Below, piece after piece: positions 6,446-15,591 of a stretch of DNA of 64,000 nucleotides; the first letter of the stretch is position 1; every line of letters starts with the position of its first letter. A program made the position numbers and the translations under genes. The DNA comes from Rikenellaceae bacterium (GTDB taxonomy: Bacteria > Bacteroidota > Bacteroidia > Bacteroidales > Rikenellaceae). The notes under the pieces are model-generated. The model ran no database searches and was not told the origin of the DNA. It saw only the letters and a program-made list of their open reading frames with translations. The DNA is taken from NCBI GenBank assembly GCA_015059785.1, contig SUZS01000008.1, positions 1 through 64,000 on the forward strand, in the 5' to 3' direction.

Positions 6446-8418
6446 TGCAACAGCTTCTCAAGCTCCTGTATACGGTCGCGGAAACGCGCTGCGGCGAGGA
6501 AGTCAAGGCTCTTGGCGGCACGCTCCATATCTGCCTGTGCACGAGCAATCTCTGCGCGGATATCCTCCGCTGTTTGAGGCTGAATAGTCTCTGTGACAGC
6601 CGCCACATCTACTTGAGTTTCAGTGGTTAATAGATTTTGAGTGCTGCCGCTCTTATCTGCCTGGCGAGGCATAAGATTGTGCTCCATATTGTAGCGAATC
6701 TGCTTGTATCGGCGGCGGTTGCTCTGCTCAATAGACTCGCGCATAGTCTTTGTCACCTTACCTGCGTACATAATCACGAGTCCATTCTCATGACGCGCTG
6801 CACGACCTGCAATCTGAGTTATAGCTCTCACATTGCGGAGCATACCCTCCATATCGGCGTCGATAATTGCTACAAGCGAGACCTCTGGAAGGTCTAATCC
6901 CTCACGCAGTAGGTTTACACCGATAAGCACATCAAAAAGTCCTGCTCGCAAATCCTCAAGAATTTGCACACGCTCCAGGGTGTCTACATCGGAGTGGATA
7001 TAGCGGCAGCGGATGCTCATCTTCTCAAAGTATGCGGCAAGCTCCTCGGCACTGCGTTTTGTGAGGGTCGTTACGATAATCTTCTCATCGCGCTCTGTGC
7101 GCAGGGTTATCTGCTCAATGAGGTCAATAATCTGATTCTCTGAGCTACGCACCTCAAGTGGTGGGTCTATAAGGGCTGTAGGGCGGATAATCTGCTCTAT
7201 TACAGCACCATCCGAGCGAGCAATCTCATAGTCGGCAGGTGTTGCACTGACATAGAGTGTTGTGCCTGTAAGTGCCTCAAACTCCTCAAAGCGTAGCGGG
7301 CGGTTGTCCCTCGCAGCAGGGAGGCGGAAGCCATACTCAACAAGGTTCTCCTTGCGGGCTCTGTCGCCACCGAACATAGCTCTGACCTGCGGAATAGTCA
7401 CATGGCTCTCATCCACGATAAGCAGAAAGTCCTCTGGGAAGTAATCGAGCAGACAGAATGGGCGTGTGCCAGCACTTCTGCCGTCAAAGTATCGCGAGTA
7501 GTTCTCAATGCCAGGGCAGTAGCCCAGCTCCTTAATCATCTCAAGGTCGTACTCTGTGCGTTGCTGTATGCGCTTTGCCTCGGTTGGGCGACCCTCTCGC
7601 TCAAAGAAGGCAACCTGCTTACCCATATCTATATATATCTGACTTACAGCCTTATCTATGCGCTCCTTTGTTGTCACAAAGAGGTTGGCAGGGAAGATGC
7701 TCACCTCACTAAGTGTCTCAAGGCGAGCTCCTGAGAGTGGGTCTATTGAGTATATAGCCTCAATCTCGTCATCAAAGAAGAGTATGCGATAGCAGTTATT
7801 GCCAAAGGCTGACATAACATCTATTGTCTCGCCCTTGACGCGGAAAGTTGCAGGGGTAAGCTCAATCTCGGTACGGGTATAGAGAGCCTCCACAAGGCGA
7901 TAGAGTATCTGCTTGTGCGAAATGATATCTCCGACCTTGATATTGAGTGTATTTGCGTGAAAATCAGCGGGATTGCCGATACCATATAGGCACGAAACGG
8001 AGCTTACGACAACAATATCCCGTCGCCCTGAGAGCAGAGAAGCTGTCGTTGCAAGACGCATTTTTTCTATCTGGTCGTTGATAGATAGGTCCTTCTCGAT
8101 GTAGGTGTCAGTCGCTGGCAGGTAGGCCTCAGGCTGATAGTAGTCGTAGTAGGAGACGAAGTACTCAACAGCGTTGTTAGGGAAAAAGTTGCTAAACTCG
8201 CCATAGAGCTGCGCTGCCAGGGTCTTGTTGTGGCTCAAGACAAGTGTCGGACGGTTGAGTGCCGCAATAACATTTGCCATCGTAAAGGTCTTACCCGAGC
8301 CTGTAACACCCTGAAGGGTACAGCAATTCACGCCATTAGTAAAGCTGTCAAGAATTTCAGCTATAGCTTGTGGCTGATCTCCCGTAGGGGCGTATTGAGA
8401 TGTGAGTTGAAACTCCAT
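6442..8418 (-). CDS. uvrB: Excinuclease ABC subunit UvrB
   Basis: UvrB is the DNA-damage verification helicase of nucleotide excision repair. It is loaded by UvrA and recruits UvrC. The 658-aa length fits. Visible are Walker A GVTGSGKTF (about 40), the beta-hairpin region YYDYYQPEAYLPATDTYIEK, DESHVT (DEAD-like box), the helicase motifs GVNLLREGLDLPEV and QIAGRAARH, and a C-terminal UVR motif (AARFRDRIQELEKLL). The ATG is 1 base after the dnaG stop, so the two are probably translationally coupled. uvrA is at 21.9 kb, unlinked. Confidence 0.97.
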   Translation of the reverse strand: MEFQLTSQYAPTGDQPQAIAEILDSFTNGVNCCTLQGVTGSGKTFTMANVIAALNRPTLVLSHNKTLAAQLYGEFSNFFPNNAVEYFVSYYDYYQPEAYLPATDTYIEKDLSINDQIEKMRLATTASLLSGRRDIVVVSSVSCLYGIGNPADFHANTLNIKVGDIISHKQILYRLVEALYTRTEIELTPATFRVKGETIDVMSAFGNNCYRILFFDDEIEAIYSIDPLSGARLETLSEVSIFPANLFVTTKERIDKAVSQIYIDMGKQVAFFEREGRPTEAKRIQQRTEYDLEMIKELGYCPGIENYSRYFDGRSAGTRPFCLLDYFPEDFLLIVDESHVTIPQVRAMFGGDRARKENLVEYGFRLPAARDNRPLRFEEFEALTGTTLYVSATPADYEIARSDGAVIEQIIRPTALIDPPLEVRSSENQIIDLIEQITLRTERDEKIIVTTLTKRSAEELAAYFEKMSIRCRYIHSDVDTLERVQILEDLRAGLFDVLIGVNLLREGLDLPEVSLVAIIDADMEGMLRNVRAITQIAGRAARHENGLVIMYAGKVTKTMRESIEQSNRRRYKQIRYNMEHNLMPRQADKSGSTQNLLTTETQVDVAAVTETIQPQTAEDIRAEIARAQADMERAAKSLDFLAAARFRDRIQELEKLLH

Positions 8419-8419
8419 A

Positions 8420-10438
8420 CTAAATTATTGTACGACCTAAGTGGTTGGCAATCTGAACTTTAAGCTGATTCATACGATTCAGCTCCTTGAGATACTCAAG
8501 CATCTGCTCCTCCGAAGCATCAGAGGCAAGAAGTGCATTGAGCTCGGCTATGCGACCCATAATAATTCGAGACTTGTAGAGCCAGAGGAGCTTTGGCACC
8601 CCCTCGGCAAGCATATTTGACTCAGAGAGCGTTCGCATATCCTTCTGCGACCAGATGGCACTCTCTGTATAGTTGTCGTCAAGGGTCAGAATATCCACAG
8701 CTACGCTACATACATTTGGGTCAGGGTTATTGACAATCTCAGCCTGAGTAGGGTAGCGGGACTCTGATAGCGCTGTGCGATATATAGTAAGAATCTTATC
8801 GAAGGTCTCATTCTGAAGTGACATATCCATCTTGTCAAGCTCATCTATAATAACATGAGCTGTATTAAGCTCAATAACCGAGCCACCCTCAAGGGTCTCA
8901 AAGTTACTTTGTCCATACTTGAGCAGGTAGTAGATAATCTCTCGCTCAAGAGTCTCCACCGAGGCACTTAGAGGCATCTGACCAAAGCGCTGATTAACCT
9001 CGCCACTATCATCTATAGGTGGCTGGTTGTACCTACCTCTGCCGTAGTTGTTGCCATATCGTCCACTCTGCTGTTGCTGGCGAGCTTGTCGGCGGATAAA
9101 CTCCTCAGCCTCCGTATCTCCCAGATTGTGCATACGGTGCAGAGCAACCTCGCTGATAAGCATATTCTCATCGGCATCCATAATCCTTGCGCACTCTTTG
9201 ATAAACATCGAGCGCTGTATAGCATCAGGAATCTGCGCTATGGAGACAATCATATTTCGTGTAACCTCTCCACGCTTGATAGGGTCTCCACCAGTCTCAG
9301 TAAGCAGTAGCTTGGCCTTGAAGGTAATAAAGTTCTCAGCCTTCTCCTTGATATACTCCTGTACTTGAGATGCGCTGTGGTTGCGAGCAAAAGAGTCGGG
9401 GTCATCCCCCTCAGGTAGAAGCACTACGCGCACATTCATACCCTCGCGCAACACAAGGTCTATACCGCGTAGCGAAGCCTTTATGCCCGCAGCGTCAGAG
9501 TCGTAGATTATTGTCAGGTTGTTTGTAAAACGGCGTATAAGTCGTATCTGGTCGACAGTGAGCGATGTTCCAGACGAGGCAACGACATTCTCCACGCCCG
9601 ACTGGTGCATAGAGATAACATCGGTATATCCCTCCACCATAATGGCATAATCTGCCTGCTGAATAGCCTTCTTGGCAAAGAAGAGTCCATATAGCTCGCG
9701 CGACTTATTGTAAATCTCGCTCTCTGGGGAGTTCTGATACTTGGCAACACTCTTGTCTGTGCGCATAGTACGACCTCCAAAGCCTACGATACGACCCGAG
9801 ATGTTGTGTATCGGGAACATAACACGCTCACGGAAGCGGTCATATAGACGACCGTCGCTCTCACGCTTGATAGTAAGTCCTGTGGCAACCAAAAACTCCT
9901 CCTTGTAGCCCGCCTTCAGTGCATCTTTTGTCATTCTGTCTCCACCCGAAGGGCACATACCAAGACCGAACTTCTCAATAGTCTTGACCGAAAAGCCTCG
10001 CGCCGAGCGGAAGTAACTCATACCTACAGGGATACCCTCCTCAGCATCGTGATGAAGATAGTTTGTGAAGTAGTCTGCAATAAAGCTATTGAGCGTAAAC
10101 ATACTCTCGCGGTTGTCATTGCGCTTGACCTCCTCCGGGGTCATCTCCTTCTCTTTGACCTCAATGCCATAACGCTTTGCCACAACTTTTAGAGCTTCAG
10201 GGTAACTTATCCCCTCGTGCTCCATAACAAAAGTCACAGCATTACCAGCCTTACCACATCCGAAACACTTGAACAGTCCCTTAGAAGGCGATACGACAAA
10301 AGAAGGAGTCTTCTCGTTGTGAAACGGACAACACGCCTGATAGTTGGCACCCGCACGCTTGAGTGTCACATAGTCGCTGACTACCTCCACAATATTGGCA
10401 GCCGCCATAATTCTCTCAACAACTTCTCGCTCAATCAT
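8420..10438 (-). CDS. dnaG: DNA primase DnaG
   Basis: DnaG makes RNA primers at the replication fork. With the ATG at 10438 (MIEREVVERI) the protein is about 672 aa. It has a zinc ribbon (CCPFHNEKTPSF ... FKCFGCG), the RNA-polymerase core with the TOPRIM motifs VEGYTDVISM and IYDSDAAG, and a long C-terminal DnaB-interaction region. An in-frame upstream ATG at 10591 gives a non-homologous, hydrophobic extension across the promoter and is rejected. TACCTTTG ends only 7 bases before the ATG, so the leader is at most a few bases. uvrB follows 1 base after the stop. Confidence 0.96.
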   Translation of the reverse strand: MIEREVVERIMAAANIVEVVSDYVTLKRAGANYQACCPFHNEKTPSFVVSPSKGLFKCFGCGKAGNAVTFVMEHEGISYPEALKVVAKRYGIEVKEKEMTPEEVKRNDNRESMFTLNSFIADYFTNYLHHDAEEGIPVGMSYFRSARGFSVKTIEKFGLGMCPSGGDRMTKDALKAGYKEEFLVATGLTIKRESDGRLYDRFRERVMFPIHNISGRIVGFGGRTMRTDKSVAKYQNSPESEIYNKSRELYGLFFAKKAIQQADYAIMVEGYTDVISMHQSGVENVVASSGTSLTVDQIRLIRRFTNNLTIIYDSDAAGIKASLRGIDLVLREGMNVRVVLLPEGDDPDSFARNHSASQVQEYIKEKAENFITFKAKLLLTETGGDPIKRGEVTRNMIVSIAQIPDAIQRSMFIKECARIMDADENMLISEVALHRMHNLGDTEAEEFIRRQARQQQQSGRYGNNYGRGRYNQPPIDDSGEVNQRFGQMPLSASVETLEREIIYYLLKYGQSNFETLEGGSVIELNTAHVIIDELDKMDMSLQNETFDKILTIYRTALSESRYPTQAEIVNNPDPNVCSVAVDILTLDDNYTESAIWSQKDMRTLSESNMLAEGVPKLLWLYKSRIIMGRIAELNALLASDASEEQMLEYLKELNRMNQLKVQIANHLGRTII

Positions 10439-10445
10439 AAGATTA

Positions 10446-10453
10446 CAAAGGTA
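10446..10453 (-). promoter_or_regulatory. dnaG -7 box TACCTTTG, near-leaderless
   Basis: TACCTTTG reads on the minus strand from 10453 to 10446, and the ATG is at 10438. AT-rich sequence with TTTTTTGC lies upstream. The expected start site leaves 0-6 nt of leader. Confidence 0.65.
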
Positions 10454-10565
10454 TATATTTTTTTGTAAAAAGCAAAAAATAGCACCACGACAAAAAACGA
10501 TAAAAACGACAAAAACATCTATAGCTGATTGGTTAGCCTCTCTGCTGCCAATATAAAACAACAAA

Positions 10566-10584
10566 CCCGCCTTATTAGGGCGGG
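10566..10584 (-). terminator. Terminator after PPi-PFK
   Basis: GGGCGGG at 10578-10584 pairs with CCCGCC at 10566-10571. On the minus strand it is followed by TTTGTTGTTTT, typical of an intrinsic terminator 20 bases past the stop. Confidence 0.7.
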
Positions 10585-10606
10585 CTTGCATTGCAGTGTT
10601 ACCACA

Positions 10607-11836
10607 CTACCACTCAAGAATCTTCTTAAAGTCGTAAGCCTCTGGGTTAGATACATACTGCTTTGCAGCATCGTAGTCCTCAGGGGTGATGTAGTGCATC
10701 ATATTGTTGATAATCTGCTGAATCTTATCAGAGTTGATATCTACCAAGCGTGGTGGAATCTTGCCAGCCTCGTTCTGAAGGTCCTTCAGGTAGAGAGGTG
10801 ACACATAACCATCCTGGCTGATATAGACCATACAGCCTGTCTTACCCTCGCTAAAGAGCTTGTAGACACCCATACCGAGCTGTGAGCAGTATACAAGGTC
10901 GTATGCGATAGGAGTCTGGCAGCGTACCTCGTAGCCAATCTCTACTGGGCGAGACTTAACCTTAAGACCGAGCTCCACGAGCTTCTTCTCAAGCATCTCG
11001 TTGAAGATGTGAGCCTTTGATACCTTACCGAGCTCTGGGTGACCGTGGTCATCATAAGAGAAGTGTACGCCAGACTTTGCAATCTCCTCGTCAGAGAGGC
11101 TGTGGAACACACCCTCAGAGATCATTGCAACACCGTACTCGATACCCATCAGCTTACGCTTGATGATTGAAGATACAACGAGGTTTACAATCTTCTCTAC
11201 AGTGATTGTAGTCTTGTTGAACATCTCTGGGATAACAATCATTGGGTAGTGGCAAGCCGAACCGATACCAAATGCGAGGTGACCTGCGCTACGACCCATA
11301 GCAGCTACAACAAACCAGTTTGCAGATGTGCGAGCGTCGTTATAAACTGCACGACCGATAACTGTTCCTCCCTCCTTTGCGCTCTGGTAGCCGAAAGTAG
11401 GCGAGCCAGCAGGCAGTGGCAGGTCGTTGTCAATAGTCTTTGGAACATGGATGTTTGAGATTGGGTACTGCTTAGCCTCAAGGAACTTAGCGATGCGGTT
11501 TGCAGTAGATGCAGTGTCATCACCACCAACAGTTACGAGCAACTTGATGTTGTTCTCAGTAAAGAAGTTGAGGTTGAAGTTGTTCTCAAAGTCTGAATCC
11601 TTTGGCTTGAAGCGGCTCATAGTAAGGTAAGAGCCACCCTGGTTGAAGATGTAGTCAGCCTTGAAAAAGTCAAGGTCCTCATATCGTGGAGTTGGGTTGA
11701 ACAGACCTGAGTAGCCATAGTGAAGGCCGATAACGCGATAGCCCTTAGCAAGGAAAGTCTTTGCTACGCTACCTACAACAGTGTTCATACCTGGTGCTGG
11801 ACCACCACCTGTGAGAATTGCAATTGCTTCTTTCAT
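10607..11836 (-). CDS. pfp: Pyrophosphate-dependent 6-phosphofructokinase
   Basis: It interconverts fructose 6-phosphate and fructose 1,6-bisphosphate, using PPi rather than ATP. The 409-aa protein has the phosphate-binding start LTGGGPAPGMN, the motif GGDDT (the second D marks PPi specificity; ATP enzymes have GGDGS) and the catalytic loop PKTIDND, with Lys as in PPi enzymes. AMGRSAGHLA and IPEMF are further substrate-binding blocks. PPi assignment rests on these residues and known family rules. It has its own promoter (TATCTTTG at 11887-11880) and terminator, so it is monocistronic. Confidence 0.92.
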   Translation of the reverse strand: MKEAIAILTGGGPAPGMNTVVGSVAKTFLAKGYRVIGLHYGYSGLFNPTPRYEDLDFFKADYIFNQGGSYLTMSRFKPKDSDFENNFNLNFFTENNIKLLVTVGGDDTASTANRIAKFLEAKQYPISNIHVPKTIDNDLPLPAGSPTFGYQSAKEGGTVIGRAVYNDARTSANWFVVAAMGRSAGHLAFGIGSACHYPMIVIPEMFNKTTITVEKIVNLVVSSIIKRKLMGIEYGVAMISEGVFHSLSDEEIAKSGVHFSYDDHGHPELGKVSKAHIFNEMLEKKLVELGLKVKSRPVEIGYEVRCQTPIAYDLVYCSQLGMGVYKLFSEGKTGCMVYISQDGYVSPLYLKDLQNEAGKIPPRLVDINSDKIQQIINNMMHYITPEDYDAAKQYVSNPEAYDFKKILEW

Positions 11837-11879
11837 AGTTTTTTATTATTAATAAATGATAAAGTGCTCAAAAATCGTT

Positions 11880-11887
11880 CAAAGATA
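11880..11887 (-). promoter_or_regulatory. PPi-PFK promoter -7 box TATCTTTG
   Basis: TATCTTTG on the minus strand lies 43 bases before the ATG at 11836, in an A/T-rich setting. Confidence 0.6.
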
Positions 11888-11916
11888 ACACTTTTTTTGA
11901 TTTGTTGTAGCATAAA

Positions 11917-12399
11917 TTAGCCGAAAAATTGTATTTGATAGCTATCAGCATATAGATTTACCACCCGAAGGCACTTTTTAATGGCTCTGCGAACAGTATA
12001 ACCCGTACCACTGCGAGCATTGCCAGAGTAGTAGCAGATAATAGCGTCGGCATTATCTACAAGGTAGTCGTTGCGCTGACGGTATATATTAACATTGTAC
12101 GACTGACTTAATGTCACCACCTCGTCTGCCGCCTCAACAACCCTCTGATAACGCTCCTTCCACTGAGCATTAGGCATCGTCATATCGTGCCCCTCAAAGG
12201 GGATTACTGAGAGTAGCTGCAACTGCGGATAGTCAGCCTTGAGTGAGATAACAACCTCCGCCGCAGCGATATCAAACCCCTCTGCCATACCACAGAGAAA
12301 GGTGGTATAACCCTCACTGACAAAGCTCTCAACGACTCCAAGTAGAGCCTCACTATTCGCCTCTGGATATTTCCTATGTCCTGTAAAAGCCACTTTCAT
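11917..12399 (-). CDS. SLOG-superfamily (YpsA/DUF1273-like) protein
   Basis: A 160-aa protein, taking the ATG at 12399 (MKVAFTGHRKYP). The opening FTGHR, the middle FLCGMAEGFDIAAAEVV and the DADAIICYYSG-like NADAIICYYSGNARSGTGYTV match the Rossmann-like SLOG/YpsA fold, which binds nucleotide-derived ligands. The exact function is unknown. An in-frame upstream ATG at 12582 would overlap the divergent peptidase gene and is rejected. The -7 box TATCTTTG ends 5 bases before the ATG, so the mRNA is probably leaderless. Confidence 0.75.
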   Translation of the reverse strand: MKVAFTGHRKYPEANSEALLGVVESFVSEGYTTFLCGMAEGFDIAAAEVVISLKADYPQLQLLSVIPFEGHDMTMPNAQWKERYQRVVEAADEVVTLSQSYNVNIYRQRNDYLVDNADAIICYYSGNARSGTGYTVRRAIKKCLRVVNLYADSYQIQFFG

Positions 12400-12404
12400 A
12401 GGCG

Positions 12405-12452
12405 CAAAGATAACAAAATGTAGCGAAAGTATACAAAATTTTGCTACCTTTG
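12405..12452. promoter_or_regulatory. Divergent promoters: SLOG gene (minus) and M14 peptidase (plus)
   Basis: TATCTTTG on the minus strand at 12412-12405 faces TACCTTTG on the plus strand at 12445-12452. Only 32 bp separate the two boxes. The minus transcript would start at or next to its ATG (12399). The plus gene has a leader of about 20 nt. Confidence 0.7.
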
Positions 12453-12475
12453 TATCAAACCAAACATCAAAACCT

Positions 12476-13690
12476 ATGAGAGAGATATTTACTACCCTTG
12501 CTGTGGCATTTGTTGCGCTATTCTCTACTTCATGCGCACCTAAAGAGGTTGTTATTGACGACGGCGTTCCTGCGGGAAACATCGTCTACGAGCGCACCAT
12601 AAACGATACGGTCTATGTACATCAGCAGCTGCGTGGCTCAAAGAAGGCGTGGTTCTACTGGGCATTTCGCGTCAGAGGAGCGCAGGGCAAGAGGCTGACC
12701 TTTGTCTTTACAAAGAGCTTTGCTATCTGCGAGCGAGGACCACTCGTGTCGCTTGATAAGGGCAAGAGCTACGACTATCTTGCAGAGGAGGGCTCTACGC
12801 CTCACTCATTTACATACACCTTCCCAGACAATGCCCGCGAGGTGTGGTTCTACGAGTGCCACCCCTATACCCCTGAGATGTGGGATGCGTTTATAGATAA
12901 GTCAACCCATATAGGCAACATTGAGCGAGGAGTGCTGTGCAAGAGCCGCAAGGGGCGCGAAGTACCATTCTTCAGAATGACTACAGAGCATACTATGCCT
13001 AAAAAGTCTGTTGTTGTCTCGGCACGCCACCACTGCTCTGAAGCACCCGCAACTTATGTTATGGAGGGTTTTGTAGCCTCTTTCCTTGAGGATAGCGAGC
13101 TTGGTCAGTGGCTCCGCGAAAATGTGGAGCTTACCGTAGTACCATTTATAGATATGGACGGAGCTGTTGAGGGCGATCAGGGCAAGTGGCGACTGCCTCA
13201 CGACCATAACCGTGACTATACGGAGTTCATCTACCCTGAGACAGCAGCCTTTGCGAGTCTTATGGCCGAGACTGAGCCACAGGTATTTATGGACTTCCAT
13301 AATCCGAAACTATACAAGTATAACGACAACTATATCTACACCCCATACAAGAAGAATCACGGCTTTGTGGAGTTCAACTTCTCTTCCCTTATTGAGAAGT
13401 ATCAAGAGGGCGATTTGGACTACCGCACAACAGATAATATCGGCTATGGCGTGAGCTGGAACACCCCTGCCAACTATACCGATGGACTGAGTGTGGTTGA
13501 CTGGGTAACGGCAAACATCAAGGGTATTGAGATTGCCCGCACCTTTGAAATCCCATTTGCGTATGCCAATGGTAAGCAGGTATACCCTGACAAGATGCGT
13601 AAGTTCGGCCACGGATTAGCTCGCGCACTGAAAGCTTATATTGAGGGCGAAGTGATTGTAACTCAAGAGGATATGGAAGTAAATAAATAG
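12476..13690 (+). CDS. M14-family zinc carboxypeptidase-like lipoprotein
   Basis: A 404-aa exported protein with a lipobox ending STSC (Cys20). An N-terminal beta domain precedes the peptidase fold. SARHHCSEAP supplies the HxxE zinc pair (His186/Glu189) and FMDFHNP supplies the third ligand (His275). HDHNRDY resembles the Asn-Arg substrate-carboxylate clamp of M14 enzymes. It probably trims peptides or peptidoglycan stems at the cell surface; the substrate is unknown. The GH109 gene starts 7 bp downstream, suggesting the pair handles glycopeptide or glycoprotein material. Confidence 0.85.
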   Translation: MREIFTTLAVAFVALFSTSCAPKEVVIDDGVPAGNIVYERTINDTVYVHQQLRGSKKAWFYWAFRVRGAQGKRLTFVFTKSFAICERGPLVSLDKGKSYDYLAEEGSTPHSFTYTFPDNAREVWFYECHPYTPEMWDAFIDKSTHIGNIERGVLCKSRKGREVPFFRMTTEHTMPKKSVVVSARHHCSEAPATYVMEGFVASFLEDSELGQWLRENVELTVVPFIDMDGAVEGDQGKWRLPHDHNRDYTEFIYPETAAFASLMAETEPQVFMDFHNPKLYKYNDNYIYTPYKKNHGFVEFNFSSLIEKYQEGDLDYRTTDNIGYGVSWNTPANYTDGLSVVDWVTANIKGIEIARTFEIPFAYANGKQVYPDKMRKFGHGLARALKAYIEGEVIVTQEDMEVNK

Positions 13691-13697
13691 TGACAAT

Positions 13698-15086
13698 ATG
13701 AGACATCTTTTTACACTACTAACACTATGCTGTCTGCTCTTTACTGGATGCAACAGCAGCGAGAAGTACCGCATCGTTGATGGTACTATAGTCTACAACA
13801 CCCCCGCTCGCCCCGTTGGTCAGAGCGATATGATTGCCTTTGCAGCCGAGCCTATAGACACCGTTCGCGTAGGCTTTATCGGCCTTGGTATGCGTGGTCC
13901 TGGCGCTGTAAGGCGTTGGAGTCAGATTGAGGGTACAAAGATTGTTGCCCTGTGCGACATTAACCAGCAGGGTATCGACAAGTCGCAGAACTACCTTACG
14001 GCAGCAGGCCGAGAGAGGGCAGCTGAGTATCTTGGTGAAAATGCGTGGCGAGAACTCTGTGAGCGCACCGATATAGACCTTGTATACATTATGACAGACT
14101 GGAAGAACCACGCGCCAATGGCTCTCTATGCTATGGAGTGCGGCAAGCATGTGGCTATAGAGGTCCCAGCAGCGATGACTATGGATGAGATTTGGGCACT
14201 TATTAACACCTCCGAGCGTACCCGCAAGCACTGCATACAACTTGAGAACTGCGTCTACGACCGCTTTGAGATTACCTGCCTTAATATGGCACAACAGGGA
14301 CTTTTTGGCGAGATTTTGCACACCGAGGGGGCTTATATCCACTGCCTTGATGAGTTCTGGAGCGAGTACTACAACAACTGGCGATTAGACTACAACCTAC
14401 ATAATCGTGGCGATGTATATCCTACCCACGGCATCGGCCCTATCTGCCAAGTGCTGAATATCCACCGAGGCGATAGATTGAAGACCCTTGTGGCTATGGA
14501 CACCAAGGCCGTTTCGGGCGCTGAGTACTGGAAAAAGGTCAAGGGCGAGGATTGTACTGCCTTTGCTAATGGCGATCAGACCACAACCCTCATCCGCACC
14601 GAGAATGGCAAGGTTATCCAGCTCCACCATAATGTTATGACCCCACGCCCATATTCGCGCGACTATACCCTTGTCGGCACTACGGGCTACGCAGCAAAGT
14701 ACCCCGTGCAGTCAATCCTGCTCGGAAACAATACCGTCGGCGAGGTTGATATTGAGAATCTTAACAGCCACCGATGCATCAGCGACGAGGCTCGCAAAGA
14801 GCTGATGGAGAGGTACAAGCACCCCGTAACTGCCCATACAGAGGTTATGGCAGCCAAGGTGGGTGGTCACGGAGGTATGGACTACACGATGGACTACCGC
14901 CTTGTCTACTGTCTCAGAAACGGCCTACCTCTTGATATGGATGTCTACGACCTTGCTGAGTGGTGCTGCCCTATTGAGCTGAGTGCCGTCTCTATCGAGC
15001 ATAACTCCGCCCCCGTAGCTATTCCCGACTTTACCCGAGGCAGCTGGCAAAAGCTCTCAAGCTACAAACACCACTGGGCCGAGTAA
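13698..15086 (+). CDS. GH109 family NAD-dependent glycosidase (alpha-N-acetylgalactosaminidase-like) lipoprotein
   Basis: A 462-aa lipoprotein (LLFTGC lipobox, Cys18). It has a Rossmann NAD site (VGFIGLGMRG) and the GH109 core RGDVYPTHGIGPICQVLNIH, close to the hallmark region of this family. GH109 enzymes use bound NAD in an oxidation-elimination mechanism and often remove alpha-GalNAc, for example from mucin or blood-group A glycans. The specificity here is not proven. It is the second gene of a two-gene unit with the M14 peptidase. Its last 42 bases plus flank recur inverted at 17944-17985. Confidence 0.88.
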   Translation: MRHLFTLLTLCCLLFTGCNSSEKYRIVDGTIVYNTPARPVGQSDMIAFAAEPIDTVRVGFIGLGMRGPGAVRRWSQIEGTKIVALCDINQQGIDKSQNYLTAAGRERAAEYLGENAWRELCERTDIDLVYIMTDWKNHAPMALYAMECGKHVAIEVPAAMTMDEIWALINTSERTRKHCIQLENCVYDRFEITCLNMAQQGLFGEILHTEGAYIHCLDEFWSEYYNNWRLDYNLHNRGDVYPTHGIGPICQVLNIHRGDRLKTLVAMDTKAVSGAEYWKKVKGEDCTAFANGDQTTTLIRTENGKVIQLHHNVMTPRPYSRDYTLVGTTGYAAKYPVQSILLGNNTVGEVDIENLNSHRCISDEARKELMERYKHPVTAHTEVMAAKVGGHGGMDYTMDYRLVYCLRNGLPLDMDVYDLAEWCCPIELSAVSIEHNSAPVAIPDFTRGSWQKLSSYKHHWAE

Positions 15087-15095
15087 CATTGCCGA

Positions 15096-15491
15096 CTACC
15101 CGCCAAATACGGCAAAGAGGTAGCGCTCATTATTGTCTAAGTGGACTCCGTTTTGAACGCCCCAGTCGATGGTAATATGTGGGCTGTAGGAGCGGATAAT
15201 CTCAAGGACAGCATTGATAGTTATGGTGGTAAGGTTGTCGCCTGATTGGCATCCAAACTGTACCAATGCGCTCTTTGCGCCTCCAATAGCAGCTCTATCA
15301 AGGGCATTGCGAAGGCGGTAGTAGATATTTCCCCAATTTCCATCGAGGGTGTCTACATAGACCGCCTTGAGCTTGTCGCACTTTGCCACTTTGCGGTAGT
15401 TAGCCATTCCTACCTCAACAAGGTCACTATCGCCTGGTAGCACCTGTTGGGCAAGGTTTGTAATGTCAAATCTGTCGTCTGTAACTATCAT
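15096..15491 (-). CDS. Small protein resembling the C-terminal domain of FtsZ
   Basis: This 131-aa protein has no signal peptide or membrane helix. Its second half, GGAKSALVQFGC ... AVLEIIRSYSPHITIDWGVQ ... NNERYLFAVFGG, follows the order of FtsZ's C-terminal sandwich (GARGVLVNI, the EIIR-type helix, WG/FG strand, RVTVIATG strand). The opening FDITNLAQQV and VEVGMANY correspond to FADV and GVASG regions. There is no GTP-binding half (no GGGTGTG). The similarity was recognised by eye and could be convergence. It converges with the GH109 gene (10 bp gap) and lies downstream of rtcB on the same strand. It may be a free-standing FtsZ-fold protein of unknown role. Confidence 0.5.
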   Translation of the reverse strand: MIVTDDRFDITNLAQQVLPGDSDLVEVGMANYRKVAKCDKLKAVYVDTLDGNWGNIYYRLRNALDRAAIGGAKSALVQFGCQSGDNLTTITINAVLEIIRSYSPHITIDWGVQNGVHLDNNERYLFAVFGG

Positions 15492-15591
15492 ACTTTTTTA
15501 TTATTTATAGCATCCACCTATATAGAGTGTTATCTACAAAAAATATTGCAAAAAAGAGTGATGAAGGCTCGCTAATTTTGTTTTCAGCAGT

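Noticed and set aside
10439..10591. N-terminal extension of dnaG from an upstream ATG
   Set aside because: It would cross the TACCTTTG promoter, and the zinc-ribbon start MIEREVVERI is the usual DnaG N-terminus.
12400..12582. Longer start for the SLOG-like gene
   Set aside because: It would run through the divergent promoters and antisense to the M14 peptidase N-terminus.
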